The notes under the pieces are model-generated. The model was given only the letters and a program-made list of their open reading frames with translations, did no database searches and was not told the origin of the DNA. Position numbers and translations under genes: made by a program. Source: Azolla caroliniana (Eukaryota > Polypodiophyta). Taken from it: a DNA stretch of 64,000 nucleotides. Below are positions 1 to 13,025 of the stretch, piece after piece. Position 1 is the first letter of the stretch. Each line of letters opens with the position of its first letter. The stretch lies in contig JBHGNT010000009.1 of the NCBI GenBank assembly GCA_043228905.1, positions 7,998,001 through 8,062,000 on the forward strand, given 5' to 3'.

Positions 1-3000
1 TCGGCCATCCCGAATTTGAAGAGCATACTCAGCACGTAGTGACGTTGGCTGATCAATATGCCTTCGGGGGTACGGATCACTTCGATCCCGAGGAAGTAAT
101 GAAGGTCCCCCAGATCCTTCATGTTGAACGATGCCGCAAGCTGGAGCTTCACGCGGTCGATTTCACCTAGGTCGGCGCCGGTGATGACCAAGTCATCAAC
201 ATATAGTAGAATACTAACCGGTCCGAGTCGACCTTTCCGGATGAACAGGGAAGAGTCCGATTTTGACGTGACGAAACCCATCCGACGCAGTTGTTGCGTG
301 ATCTTCGCGTTCCAAGCACGCGGGGCTTGCTTCAGTCCGTAAAGGGACTTCTTCAGTTGGCATACTGCCGAGGAGTTTGTTCCGAAGTGAAATCCGAGGG
401 GCTGTACCATGTACACCTGTTCCTCAAGGTCCCCTTGCAGGAACGCATTCTTTACATTCATCTGATGTAAGTGCCACCCCTTGGCCGCGGCTACTGCGAG
501 CAAAACACGGACGGTCGTCATTTTCGCGACCGGCGCAAACGTCTCATTGTAGTCGATGCCGTGTTTTTGCGCGTAGCCCTTTGCCACTAGCCGAGCCTTG
601 TACCGGTTGACTGAGCACTCGGTGTTGTACTTGACCTTGTACACCCACCTACACCCGATCGGCTTCACACCCTTCGGTGCGTCAACCAGGTCCTAGGTCT
701 CGTTCTCCGCCAGTGCGTGCATCTCTTCCTCCATCGCAGCACGCCAATTCGCGTCTTTAGCCGCTTCTGCGTAGCTCTTTGGCTCACGCACTTCCGCTAC
801 ACGGGTCATGTACGCATAATGATGCGCCATGTACTCGTTGTATCCGAACCGCACAACTGGGTTCTTTTGGCGGGTAGATCGGCGTAATGTCACATTTGCC
901 GATGTCGAGGCCTTCTCGGTCGACGCGGTCTTCACCTTTAAAGACCTGTCACCGGTTCCCTCGGAGTCGGACTCGCGTCGGTCTGACTTGTTCCTTTCCG
1001 TGTCGGAATCCGACACCTTCTTCTTCCCTTTCTCTTTGCGTGTAAGCCGTCTCCTCGGCTTCCTGCGCGGGGAATGCACGACCAAGTCTCCACTACTCGC
1101 CGGCTCTTCATCGGACTGGTTGTACCGACTCAGTCGTCCAATCGGTCCACTTAACCGGAGTGAAATCGGACTCTCTTCGTGGGTCTCGATTTCGGGCTCA
1201 TCCTGAGGCATCTCGTCCTCATCGTCAGAACTCGTATTGGAGTCGGGGTTCCGAGTCGGGGGTAGGTACCAGGACGCGGATTCGTCAAACACAACGTCGC
1301 GGCTGACACGCGCTTGTTTGGTGCAAGGGTTATAGCACTTATAACCCTTCTGCTCATCCGAGTAACCGACCAAGATGCATTTCTCGGCCTTTGCGTCCAG
1401 CTTCCTCCTTTTCTCCTTCGGTACATGCACATACGCAATGCTACCGAACACCCTCAAGTGTCGCAAGTTCGGCTTCGTTCCGAAATATAGCTCGTGCGCT
1501 GACACTTTGTCTCCAATCCGGTTTTGGATGTATACCGCGGTCCTTACCGCCTCGGCCCAATAGAACTTGGGCAAGCTCTTCTCCTCCAGCATTGCCCGTG
1601 CCGCTTCCACAACTGACCGATTCTTCCTCTCGGCCACGCCGTTCTGCTCTGGCGTGTATCTACAACTGAATTCGCGCTGAATTCCCATTTGTTGTAGATA
1701 ACCGTTGAATTGATCGGAAAAGTACTCTTTCCCGCCATCCGACCACAGACATTTGATCTTTCGTCCTGTTTCCGTTTCCACGAAACCTTTGAGGTCCCGG
1801 AAACAGTCGAAGACTTCGCTCTTCCTCTCAATGAGGTAGATCCACGTGTGCCGCATGTGGTCGTCGATGAAGGAGACGAAATATCGGCTCCTGCCAAGAC
1901 TAACGTTTTGTGCCGGCCCCCATACATCGGAGTGTATAAGGTCGAGCTTATTCCGGCTCCGGTTTCGCTCGTTTGGGAAGGGAAGTCGGTGTTGCTTCCC
2001 GAGTTGGCAGACTTCACAAACTTGTGCCTTTCGGCCACTAAAATTGGGCAATCCGAACACTACCTGTTTCGATTGTAGATCTTGAAGCCGCTGGTAGTTG
2101 ACGTGGCCTATCCGCTTGTGCCACAAGTCGACGTTCGACTCGGCTTTTTGTCCCTTTGTGAACATTGCGGTGCCGCCGTCAGTGGAGTCGAGGATGAACA
2201 TCCTCCCGTCTCTGCGCCCTTGTGCAATCACATGGCCTTCTTCCTCAATGAAGCACCCGAGGTGTGTAAACCGAACCTCCATCCCTTGGTCGACGATCTG
2301 TCCGACCGAGACCAAGTTCTTCGTGATTGTCGGAACGTGCAGCACGTTCATGAGTTTCCCTTTCTGCCCGACATGGCTAAGGGGAACTTCTCCGACATTC
2401 GCGATCGGATGCGGAGTGTCGTCTCCTGTTGCGACTACTCCAGGTTGTATCGGTTTTTCAAGGTACGAGAACCACTCCTTATGGCTCGTCATGTGGTTTG
2501 ACGCGCCGGAGTCTACGTACCACACCTCGTCCGATCTCGGGGTGCTCTGTTTCATTGAGTTTGCTTCGTGTCTCGTCACGAAGACATACCCTTCTCCAGC
2601 TCTCCCGGAGTCTTTGGCGTAGTGCGATCGCTGCCGATTTCCCTTGTGGGTATGTCCAGAGCCGTTTTCGGAACCGGTTCTCTTCGAATCGGCGCGCTTC
2701 TTCCAGCACTCGCTTTCCCTGTGGCCTTTCTTGCCACAATACCAGCACTCCGCGATGGCCTTCCCTTGCCGGTTCTCATTGCTTCAACTCCCCCTATTTC
2801 CGGAGGGTCTGGAGTTGCTGTTGGCATCATTTTGGTGCCTTCTTCCTTGATCACGTCGGCCGCCTCCATTGCGTGCCGACTCGCCTCGTCCGCCACGACC
2901 AGGGGGCCTTTCTCCCTCCGTGTACAACATCTTGCTGTTGGTGTGCGTGCTCGTCGACGCACCCGCGTGGTTCTCCTCTACCAGGATCATCGACTGTAAG

Positions 3001-3533
3001 TCGAAAAAGGACGGCGTATTCTCCCGGGTACACACAGCCGTTCGGAACGCTCCGAACTTCGACGCCAAACATCCGAGACAGATCTGGACCATCTCGCTCT
3101 CCTCGATGTTCACCTCTATGGAGGCGAGGGAGTCGCAGATATCCTTGATCTTCGAGGTATAGTCCGCCACCGACAAGTCGCGTTGTCGTAGGTTGCTCAA
3201 CTCCTGTCGGAGCTGGAGCTTCCTGGCTGTGGTGCTCGCGCCGAAGATCTTCTTCAGATTTTCCCACGCACCCTTCGGCGTCTTTGCATCCCGAACATAG
3301 CTCAATAGTTGTTCGCCCACACACGACGCGAAGCAGTATAGTACCCTGCTCGCCAATTGCTCCCACGACGGGAAGTCTCTATGTGTCGATTCGGGTGCCG
3401 CGTCATTAGCTCCTTCGACATAACTCCAGTAGCCGTGCCCGAGCAGGTACTGGTGCATCTTGTAGGACCAAGACGCGTAGTTGGTTCTGTCGAGCTTCTC
3501 TGTTGGAAGCGAGCTCGCCATGCCTCTATCCAT
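1..3533 (-). pseudogene. copia gag-pol polyprotein with two in-frame stops
   Basis: One frame is kept from the start codon at 3533 to the left edge. It encodes a copia gag that begins MASSLPTEKLDRTNYASW after a short MDRG lead, a CCHC knuckle (CWYCGKKGHRESEC, near 2710-2755), the protease motif WYVDSGASNHMT, the HKRIGHVNY pre-integrase motif, an integrase core with YTPEQNGVAERKNR, and RT with an intact YVDD box near 185-205. Two stops break the frame: TGA at 2784-2786 just before the knuckle, and TAG at 693-695 where copia RT normally has Trp in an ENETWDLVD-like stretch. Both fit single transitions. There are no frameshifts between the stops, so decay is recent. Without readthrough it cannot make a complete polyprotein. 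Confidence 0.9.
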
Positions 3534-3593
3534 CGTTCTTCTCCTTCTTCTTCGTCATGCTGTGTCGGCTGCAAAGAGGTTCTCAACCCTCGC

Positions 3594-3605
3594 GCTCTGA
3601 TACCA
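3594..3605 (-). promoter_or_regulatory. primer binding site (initiator tRNA-Met type) of copia A
   Basis: Minus strand reads TGGTATCAGAGC, the standard plant copia primer site complementary to initiator tRNA-Met, immediately inside the LTR end. Confidence 0.9.
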
Positions 3606-3952
3606 TGTAGAAAATAACGTGCGGAAGCAAGTATGAAGACAAGACAAAAGGAAGGAAACTCAGGTTCAATGGAGAGCTTGGGCTTACGCAGTATACGCGG
3701 GAGAGACAAAGAGAGAGTGAGAGAGAACACAAGAAATTATATTCAACAATAATACTCAGTCTATACATAAGACGTGCTCAGTGAACACTTTTATACAAGC
3801 CCTAGAAGGACTGACCGAAGTACTGACAGTACTTCAATGCTCATCAAGAGCTCCTACACTAACTCCCAAATATATTCCTCACGGAATATCTTTCCTAACG
3901 ATCTCCCGGTTTACGCACTCGGCCTAACCGATCGGTCCCAAACACCGGGTCA
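3606..3952 (-). repeat. 5' LTR of copia A
   Basis: On the plus strand it runs from TGTAGAAAATAACG, directly after the primer binding site, to ...ACACCGGGTCA. On the minus strand this is TGACCCGG...TTTTCTACA, with the TG/CA ends of an LTR, 347 bp. The inner edge is firm because it abuts the primer site. The outer edge was chosen by the CA terminus and is less sure. It contains GA-rich stretches also seen in the right-edge copia LTR. Confidence 0.7.
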
Positions 3953-3977
3953 TTTGAAACAGGTAATATGTCGCATT
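3932..3977 (+). repeat. left arm of a ~46 bp inverted repeat
   Basis: The segment ending ACAGGTAATATGTCGCATT recurs in reverse complement at 7873-7919. It overlaps the outer end of the copia A LTR (CACCGGGTCA) and about 25 bp beyond it. Similarity stops sharply after CGCATT on the inner side. Whether it is the terminal repeat of a DNA transposon enclosing 3.9 kb or two independent copies in opposite orientation is not resolved. Confidence 0.6.
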
Positions 3978-5099
3978 CTCTTTTTCATATCTTAGTGAGA
4001 TGTTAAAAAATGCCTTATTTAAGCAAAATTTCAACAAGGCACGACGCATGTGTATGTGGTTTATGAAAACATAGCGAAAAAAAGAACTAACTAATATCAC
4101 GTCAACAAAATCATCCGACGTATATTCTATCTACCATGTTTTTGTCCAAATCTTAGACAGGGGTGTATTTGTCAACACAAGTATAATAGTAACACGGGTC
4201 CTTGTGCATATTCTAAAAAGCATGCCCCATTGAATAAGTGACTTCTTCTAATTATGTGTGTATATTTAAATATAATACATCTTAAAGCAAATTGTGAACC
4301 TTGCAATTAAGAGATACTACTATGTCAAGAGAAAATTTCCATTGACACGTGATACATGACACTGTCAATGTATAAAGAAACTAGTCTACAATAACATTCC
4401 AATCATATGAGTAAATGATAGAGTATAAACTTATCTCCGATATACCCCAAATGATAAAGGAGAGTTTAGATAACATGTACACATACAAGTATACTTAATT
4501 TCTAAGTTCAATGATTGTTACACGAAAATTATAAGTAAGCTCAACTTATATATTATGTCAAAATTTAACAATTCATATTGTTCAAAATTTACAATAAGCC
4601 ATAACCATTCAATCGAATAATAAGCCTGGTAAAGCCGTCTACTCAGGATTAGCTCTTTCATCAGGATTGTCCTCATTGGCTTCGTCAGTACGCTAAGTTG
4701 AATTGTTAGTATGTTCAGACTCTGAAATGTCTTCTAATTCAACAAGTTGCCCTGCGTCTTCATCTATAGTTCCACAAGTTTTCTAAAAGTCATCTGGAAC
4801 ATCTAAGTTTTATCGATATGCTTTGCCCCAACTTCTTGGTCTTGATCAGGACAACCCCAGATACCTTGGATCCTCATTTCGATGACATTAACTTGCTCAA
4901 GGTCCTTCTCTAATGCAACAGAGTTCCTGATAATCTTTAAGGCGTATGTTTTAGTAGTACATGACAGTAGAATGAAATTGCACAGGTAACATCAAATTGA
5001 AGAATAGAATATAACGTTAATCTAAATTGATGTAAGTTTTATATTATATACCTGTGTCAGAAAACTAATCTAAAACCCATTGAAAATTTGAAACAATAA
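3978..5099. other. AT-rich stretch without a supported gene
   Basis: No reading frame of note. On the minus strand around 4640-4960 a broken frame encodes an acidic tail (for example DEDAGQLVELEDISESEH, then further Asp/Glu-rich residues up to a stop). This looks like the end of a decayed transposon ORF but matches nothing I can name. Confidence 0.4.
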
Positions 5100-7100
5100 A
5101 ATTTGAAAAAATAAAAAATCTTGGATTTTTAATTGGAATCCAATGCGATGCACTAGATTTCAGTTGAAAATCCAAGTTTTTTTTTTTTTTGTAATTTTTA
5201 AAATTTTTTCCATTAAAAAATAAAAAATGGATTTTCAGCTAAAATACTATGCACTACATTATATTTTAGTATATATAGCTAGAATCTAATGCAATGCGTT
5301 GGATTAGAGTCGAAAATACTTTTTTCTTTTTTCTTTTTCCAATGTTATTTATTTATTTATTTTCCATATAAAAAAATAATAAACGGCTTTTCAATTGAAA
5401 TCCGATACACTACATCAGATCGTAGTCTATACAGCTAGACATTGATGCATTGCATCAGATTTTAGCTGGCAATCCTCTTTCTTTTCAATTGTTTTTCATT
5501 TTTTCAAAAAATAAATAAAAATATATTAAAAAAGTGGATTTCCAACTGAAATCTAATGCACTACATCGAATTTCAATTAAAAATCCAAATTTCTTTTAGG
5601 TTTTTCATAAAACAATGAGATAATAAAAAAATATTACATTTTCAACAAAATCTGAACCATTGAGTCGGATTTCAATTGCAAATTAATGTTTTATGAAAAA
5701 ACATAAGAAAAATATTGGACTTTCAACGGAAATCCGATGCAGTGCATCGGATTTCCATTGAAAATCCTGTTGAAAATGATCTGTTTTCAACAGGAATCCG
5801 ATGCACTACATCGGATTCCCGTTGAAAACACATCATTTTAAATGGAGAAAATCACAATTTGTTTATTTTTAACACTTTTTTAGAGAAAAATATAAACAAA
5901 TAAGAAAATTTGTAAACAAACAAGAAAAAGTGGACTTTCAATGGAAATCCGATGCAGTGCATCGGATTTCTGTTGAAAATCCATTTTTTTCAATTCCTAT
6001 ATATTTATTTATGATAAAAACAAAAACAATTCAAAACAAATACAAAATCAAATTCAAAATATCTGAAAAATTGGAAACAAATAAGACAAAATGGATTTTC
6101 AATAGAAATCCGATGTAGTGCATCGGATTTCTGTTGAAAACCCATTTTTTGCAATTTTTATTTATTTATTTATGGGAAAAAATGAAAACAAATTTAAAAA
6201 ATACAAAGAAATATTTTTAAATATGAAAATTTGGTAACAAATAGCAAAAAGTGGACTTTCAATAGAAATCCGATGCAATGCATCGGATTTCCTTTGAAAA
6301 TTCATTTTTTCAATTTCTATATAGTTATTTATGATAAAATAGACAAACAAAATACCAAAAAAATTCTAAAAAATATGAAAATTTGGATTGAAAATCTATT
6401 TTTTCAATATTTATTTATTTTTTATAGAAAAAATTCAAAAAAATTTAAAAAAAATTTAAAAAAAAAGCAAATTTGGAAAAAAATACGTAAAAGTGAACTT
6501 TCAACCAAAATCCGATGCAGTGCATCGGATTTCCATTGAAAATCCATTTTTTCAATTTTTATTTATTTTTTTATGGGAAAAATTCAAAAAAATTCAAAAA
6601 AAAAGCAAATTTGGAAAAACATACGTAAAAGTGGACTTTCAACCAAAATCCGATGCAGTGCATCGGATTTCCGTTGAAAATCCATTTTTTCAATTTTTAT
6701 TTATTTTTTTATGGGAAAAATAAAAACAAATTAAAAAACAATTCAAAAAATAAGAAAATTTTCAAAAAAATAAGAGAAATTGGATTTTCAATTGAATCCG
6801 ATGCACGGAATTGGATTTCCATTGAAATCTAATTTTTCAATTTTTATTTATTTATTTACGAGTAAAATAAAAAATGTTTATTTATTTATTTATGGGAAAA
6901 TGTTTTATTTTTTCAATTTGTATTTATTTATGTATTTTCGGGAAATCCATGCAATGTATCATATTTTAGTCTATGTAGCTAGAATTCAATGCAATGCATT
7001 AAAATGCAAGAGTATTTTTTTAATGGAAATTTTTAAAAAAATTCCAAGACTTACAAGAATCTGATGCATTATATCCAATTCTAGATGTATAGAGTAAAAT
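5100..7100. repeat. array of imperfect palindromes in AT-rich DNA
   Basis: About 15 inverted-repeat cores lie in 2 kb. The best ones share the half-site AATCCGATGCA followed, after one central base, by its complement TGCATCGGATT. The arms extend outwards as TTTCAA...GGAAATCC / GGATTTCC...TTGAAAAT to about 22 bp each. Well-preserved centres are near 5742, 5806, 5956, 6118, 6278, 6520 and 6658, mostly 140-160 bp apart; degenerate cores sit at about 5150, 5290, 5400, 5450, 5560, 5655, 6800, 6960 and 6990. Between cores lie T-rich and A-rich spacers such as TTTTTTCAATTTTTATTTAT. There is no credible coding. Each unit could fold into a long hairpin. Confidence 0.85.
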
Positions 7101-8640
7101 TCGAAATGTTGCGTCAAATCTAGATGGAATGAATCGGATTTCTGTACGACATCAAAGGCTTACTATGAGAATCTAAGAAAAATGGAAAACATCTTTAAGA
7201 CATTTTTTAGATTCTAATGATTTTGGTAGAAAGCTTCTCTCACATAATCTAATCTTGTAAATGGAAAGTACATAATGAAATATCATAACCAAAAAGTGAG
7301 GAGGAAAGATGCATCAAGCACATCTACTCTTACATTGGATAATGTTTATATATTAGTGTATGACTTATCTTTGACCAAAACAAGTTATCTGTGATAGACC
7401 ACAATGAAGATACTAAAAGAGGATCTGGAATGTGGCTTCAGACACAACACAGACAAACAAGAAGCATGACTCATAAACTCGATGAGGTTGGATTGCAATT
7501 GGATCAACACAATGCATTAATTGCCATTGATGATGAGGATGAGACCTCATAAACTCGTACTAGTTCATCCAATGGGTATGAAGATGATGACATAAACTTG
7601 AAAAATGATTGTCCTGATACGTTAACTATAAATATTGTATTGCACATCAAGATTTGGATTCAGAATTTCTATAAATATTGGGGTTAGTCATTTTGGACAT
7701 TCATTTGTAAGTTTGGCATGTCCATTATTTAGGCATTTTTTTGAACACCTAAATTTCCGTACATGTTAAAAATCAATATATTTTTTGGTCATTTTTAAAA
7801 TTCCTTTACGCATGCGGCACCCCTTTTTGTGAATCACCCTAATTTGTGTCATTTTTTGATGGACAGTTCTCAAAATGCGACATATTACCTGTTTCAAATG
7901 TCCCGGTGTTCCCAACCGATCCGGTCCTTGGCTTCTTCAGCCGATCCGACCGATGTTGAGCTTGTCTCTCAACAAGTAGGAATCAACAACGGCTCGGTTT
8001 CGACTTAACTGGGTTGGCCTTGTCGAGACCAAACCGCTCTCCGAACCGTGTCAGATGGTTGCCCATCACACGGCTCACCAACTTGGGATTACTATTAGTA
8101 GAGGGATAACTTCTTCTTCTGTGTGTCCAGGAAGAACAGGAAGGTCCTACTCGCGTCTCATTTGAGTGTACGACATCTGCCAACTTAGGCCCCTTCCCTT
8201 CTGTTGATTCAAGCGGCGCTTCCCGGTTGTTTGTTTTTGTCGATCGAAGAGGCGGGTACTGCGAGAATTGCGGGATACATCTGGTTTACATTCTCCTAAT
8301 TATCCTGATTTACGTCGTACATTAACCGATTACGATTTCGAGGGACATTTATTATGAAAAGACTTCCTCTTAAGTGGATACGTGGAAGTACGTCATGATG
8401 ATATGGAGAAATGTGTGGTTTGGCCCTAAAAGGTTTGGTTCGTTTTGAGCCTTGCCAAAACCGAGCTCAAACCGGTCAAGGAGGCTGAAGCTTGAATCGA
8501 GCCGAGCCTCCAAACCTCCAAACCGTTTAAAAATGGTTTAACCGGCTCAGTTCAGGCTTGAGCCGAGCGAGAGATCGGACTCTCGGCAACGACACGGGTT
8601 GTGTCTTTTGTGTGTGACTGTAGAGTCTCTGTGAGGGAGA
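7101..8640. other. intergenic stretch upstream of the RUS1-like gene
   Basis: No supported gene. The right arm of the inverted repeat is at 7873-7919. At 8420-8560 is a GC-richer patch with AACCGGCTC / GAGCCGAG-type inverted words (for example CAAACCGGTCAAGG and TTTAACCGGCTCAG), resembling the ends of small hAT-like or helitron-like repeats but without clear borders. The promoter of the downstream gene must lie in the right part; I see no unambiguous TATA box. Confidence 0.4.
7873..7919 (-). repeat. right arm of the ~46 bp inverted repeat
   Basis: AATGCGACATATTACCTGTT onward is the reverse complement of 3932-3977, including the shared CCCGGTGTT block. The pair brackets the palindromic AT-rich array. 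Confidence 0.6.
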
Positions 8641-8698
8641 AAAGACTGTGGGCGATATTTCCTCTGTTTTGTGCAAAGTCTGTAGAGTAGTATGTGCC

Positions 8699-11600
8699 AT
8701 GGAGGCCTTTTGTACCGCCACCATTAGCTCCCCCCCTCCCTCTGCCTGCTGCCATGGCGCCCTCACACAGAGGTTCATGACGAAGAGGAAGAAAAAGAAG
8801 AAGCTCAGAAATCCACAGAGAGACACTCGTCTTCTTTGCTTGCAGAATCGTCATCATCATCATCATCATTCATTCCATCATGCGTCAAGGAAGCATTCTT
8901 CTTCATCTTCATTTTTCAGCCCTGACGTCCTCATCAGAAGAAGCAAAGACAGAGAGTTTAATAAGGTTAGTTGTAGCTTCTGTTAGGAGAGTTTTGATGT
9001 TATCTATGATTATGTTCTTTTAGTCAGGGTGTAGTTATTATGGCAGGAAGAAATACCACCCAGTGTGAATACATACCTTCTAGCACTACCTTTGTAGACC
9101 ATTTCTCGTGGTTGAGTGTGAATGAACCACTTTGTCGTGTTCTTTAGTGAGTATGATTATAAACTCTTAAATTTTATGGGTGTGTTAATTATTGTGATTG
9201 TAGCTCTTGATATGTCACTATGTGAGTAAATCATCATAATCTGAGCATTTGTTATGCCATCATGTGATGAATATTTTGATCATTCAACTTCCATTCGTCA
9301 ATCATGCCTCTATTTAATTTTTTATTTGTATGCTGTCATATGATTGAATGTTTGATCATGGAAATCTCAGCTTTTTCTTAGTATACAATGATGTATTAAA
9401 AACTGTGGTCCATTAAAATTAAATTTCCATCAGCTGATGTTTATTTTAAGGTAGTTTGCTTATTCCTCAAAATAATGGCAGTTGATTGAATGGCTTAGAT
9501 TAATCTTCAGCAGACCCTGGCCTTTGATGGCGGTGATGGTAGAGAGGGTGGGCATCATGGTGATCATGGAGATGGTGGAGGAGGGCATCATGGTGGCCAT
9601 GGATATGGCAATGGAGATGATGAGAACAAAGACTGGTTTTCAGAAGGAAAAAGAAAAGCTTATTTCATGTTTCTCCTACATCTCCTTAGAAAACATGTGA
9701 GAACCGGAAGAATAAAAGCTCTGATGCCAGCTCTGATCTTGCAGCTATTCTTGTATAAGAACATTAATGCATTTGCTGATGCCTTTAGCAAAAGCGAAGG
9801 AATTGGTGGTGCAGAAGGGGCTGTCTTTGGTATCCGAGGTGGGACCTGGACCAGATTTCTGATTGATTCTGAAAAGGATAAGTTTATTGTCGATCCTGTA
9901 ACAGAGAATAATGTGGAAAAGTTTGCATCTCCGGATCATCTCAAAAAGAACAGCACACTTAACTCTCTTGAAGGTTGGGGATTACTGCATTTGTTGAAAC
10001 AATGCTCGGATTTCTTCCGGAACCTAATGCTGCCAGAAGGATACCCAAGTAGTGTTACAGGTGACTACCTAGAATACTCATTATGGCGAATGGGGCAGCT
10101 CATTGCTTGTCAGATCAATGGTGTGCTTACAACTCAGGTTAACATTGGGATAGAATCCAATAGATAATATGGCAGGTTTCTATCATGCAAGTGGCAGCTA
10201 TGGCATATACATAAACTTTTGGACTACATATTTCAGGCTTTGCTTTATGCGGTGGGTTTAGGAAAGGGAGCGATTCCTACAGCAGCAGCCATAAATTGGG
10301 TTCTTAAAGATGGTATAGGCTACTTAAGCAAGATATTGCTTGCAAAGTATGGCCGTCATTTTGACGTTCAACCCAAAGGATGGCGGTTGTTGGCAGATTT
10401 CCTCGAAAATGGCTCATATGCACTGGAGCTTCTTACTCCAATCTATCCGAATCTTTTTGTTTACTTAGGTGCGGCTGCCGGGGCAGGCAAGTCAGCTGCT
10501 GGCTTAATTCAGGTTTGTGCTCAGAAAATATTGCCAGTTTATATTATAAAAATCACATCTTCCTTCTTTCTTCCTTCCTTTTTGCTCTGTTTGTACATGC
10601 ACAGTGTTTTTAGCTTCAAATTCGTGTAGAAATGATATATTATTTATCTTGTTAGTGATGAGATACACCAATTGTAGAACGTTGTAGAATAAAAGTTGTG
10701 TTCTTCTTGGTCATTTGGACTCCAGGAGACTCTGGTACATCTTTCTTTCTTTCTTTCTTTCTTTCAGTGTGATTGCTTGCTTAGTCGTCACCAGATTTTT
10801 TGAGGTTATCAAGGAGGAAAACAAAACCATTTTATATAGATTGCACCTTATATTTCTTTAACCACGAGTCTAAATAGTGAATACATTATATACTATTACT
10901 TCGGAAGCATATCCTCTGACTTATTTATTTGTTGCAAACTTAGTTGGGAACATTACTTTGATCTCCATTACTTCCCCTTGAAAGTTCAAATTTGCATGAT
11001 GACAACTGGGACTTAGTATCACACTCATCAGAATTTGTTCTAGCAGTTTTTCTTGTGGTTGGATGGTGGTTAGGAGCTCAAATCCGTCTGTACTTAAATT
11101 ATAACTTTTATCTCAATTCTAATACAGTGGGTATAATATACTGAAAAGTATGTTATGATGGGATATAATAATGCAGATTATTTCACTTTTATCTTTGCTT
11201 CTGATCTGTTACTTTGTCCTGATGAAGGCAGAGAGGGGCACAATTAAGCATGCACACACATGCAGACGTTTGTATACTGATATTATACAAAATGGCAGTT
11301 TAGTTTATAAGATGCACGTTTTCAAAGTATTTTAGTATACTGCATAAGTTGGTTTTTTATGCCTTATAAAGCTTTAACAAAGTGCAGGCTGCTACCAGAA
11401 GTTGCTTTTACGCAGGTTTTGCTGCCCAACGTAACTTTGCAGAAGTAAGTAACATTTTCTCTCTCTTTAAAGTCTATTTTTCAATTGTGCTTCTTTTGCT
11501 CGTAATACTCCCTTGAAACCTGCTGATATTGTCAACAACATATGGTGTGACTGGTTGTGTATGCTTTTTCATTCTTTTCGTCCATGATGATGGTATTTCT

Positions 11601-12994
11601 TTCATGATTGGATAAGCGTGGGCGTATGTTCTTTCTTTTCTTCATAATGAATGGAGGTGCTGGTATTTCTTTCATGATGTGCACTGTAGATATATGCATT
11701 TTCATTTCTTTTTCCGTGCTGATATTTCTTTCATGCTGGCATATATTTTTTAAAAGGACTTTTGCCAAGATTGAGATTGGAATTGAGATCTTGATGTATC
11801 ATTAGTTTGCAGTGTTTGGATGGGTTTGAGCAATTAATATAAAATGTACTCTGTTGAATGAAAGTTGTAAAATCTGTCTCGAATAATCAAAGATTCATTC
11901 TTGATTCTCTATTGATTCTTTTTTATGAATTTGTAAAGTGTCAATTTAGCACAAGGACTTGATTGTGATCAATGGTGTTTTTCATGTATCTCGTAACATA
12001 TGGTCGTGCATTTAAATTTTTATCTTTTATGCTCCTAGAAGATGCAGTTGTCAGTTTTCTTGATTGTTTCATGGCCAAAAAGATTGAGTGGAAGTTCCCT
12101 TTAGTATCACATATTTTTGGAGACCCATAGCCCAAGTTTTTTCTTTCTATAACTCATAGAATGGTTGCGATTCAGTTAACAGATCCTTCCTGGAATATGC
12201 AGTGTGGCAGTTTTCCTTGATTGTTTCATGACAAAAAAATGGAGTGTTTTTTTAGTGTTACATACATTTGAAGGCCTGTAGCCCAAGTTTTCTCTTTCTA
12301 TTTCTCATGGAATAGTGACTTTGTGAGCATATAATGAATGCTTCTAGTTAGAAGACTTTCTGATTGCGTCTTCTCTTTTTGAGTTTTCACCTAGAACAAG
12401 GGTCCAACAAGATCTTTCTATTCAATTTGCAAGATGCATATTTACTCTGTAGGTGATTGCCAAAGGAGAAGCTCAAGGCATGGTGAGTAAATCTCTTGGT
12501 ATTTTGGGCGGCATTGTGGTATCCCATTATGTTGGTCCTTCTGGAACAATGCTTGCTGCCACCTTCCTCGTAGTCAGTGGTGTTCACATGTTCTGCAATC
12601 TAAGGTCATATCAAGCTGTGCAGCTTCGAACTCTCAATCCTTATCGGGCAAGTATGATTCTAAATGTATAGGTAGAAGATACATTACATTATTTTTTAGG
12701 ATTTTTCCTCAGTCGAGTCTGTTTTTTATGCTTTGGGATAAATATCCTCTTGGTTAAATGTATAGGTAGAAGATACATTACATTATTTTTTAGGATTTTT
12801 CCTCCGTCGAGTCTGTTTTTTATGCTTTGGGATAAGTATCCTCTTGGTTACATGTCAGGTTTGGTATTTGGAGAATATATAAAGAGAGGTGTGATTGCTT
12901 CTGTGGAAGAAGTGAATGCAGAGGAACCCATTTTTACTGGAATTCCAATTCAATTATTCAAGAATCGAGGGAATAAAGTGAGTATGTACATATA

Positions 12995-13025
<31 letters not shown>

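Larger units (their letters stand above)
1..3952 (-). mobile_element. Ty1/copia LTR retrotransposon A, truncated by the left window edge
   Basis: Read on the minus strand the order is 5' LTR (3606-3952), tRNA-Met-type primer binding site (3594-3605), then one gag-pol frame down to base 1. Within it, gag, zinc knuckle, protease, GAG-pre-integrase, integrase core and reverse transcriptase follow each other as expected for copia. The 3' part (RNase H end, 3' LTR) lies outside the window. A related, more damaged copy with the same orientation occupies 62.2-64 kb. Element class is certain from domain order; the copia sub-lineage was not determined. Confidence 0.92.

Noticed and set aside
5700-6800. 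CRISPR-like array
   Set aside because: Plant nuclear DNA; the repeats are palindromes in AT-rich spacers that are themselves related, with no cas genes.
7290-7660. hAT transposase C-terminus
   Set aside because: A vague resemblance of one stretch (NVYILVYDLSL) to dimerisation regions, but no diagnostic residues.
8527-8869. Minus-strand open frames over RUS1 exon 1
   Set aside because: Shadows of the coding exon; the plus strand connects to the DUF647 exons with correct phase.
9482-9700. Met/Glu-rich open frame at RUS1 exon 2
   Set aside because: Wrong frame; the Gly/His-rich frame joins exon 1 in phase at 9511 and runs into DUF647.
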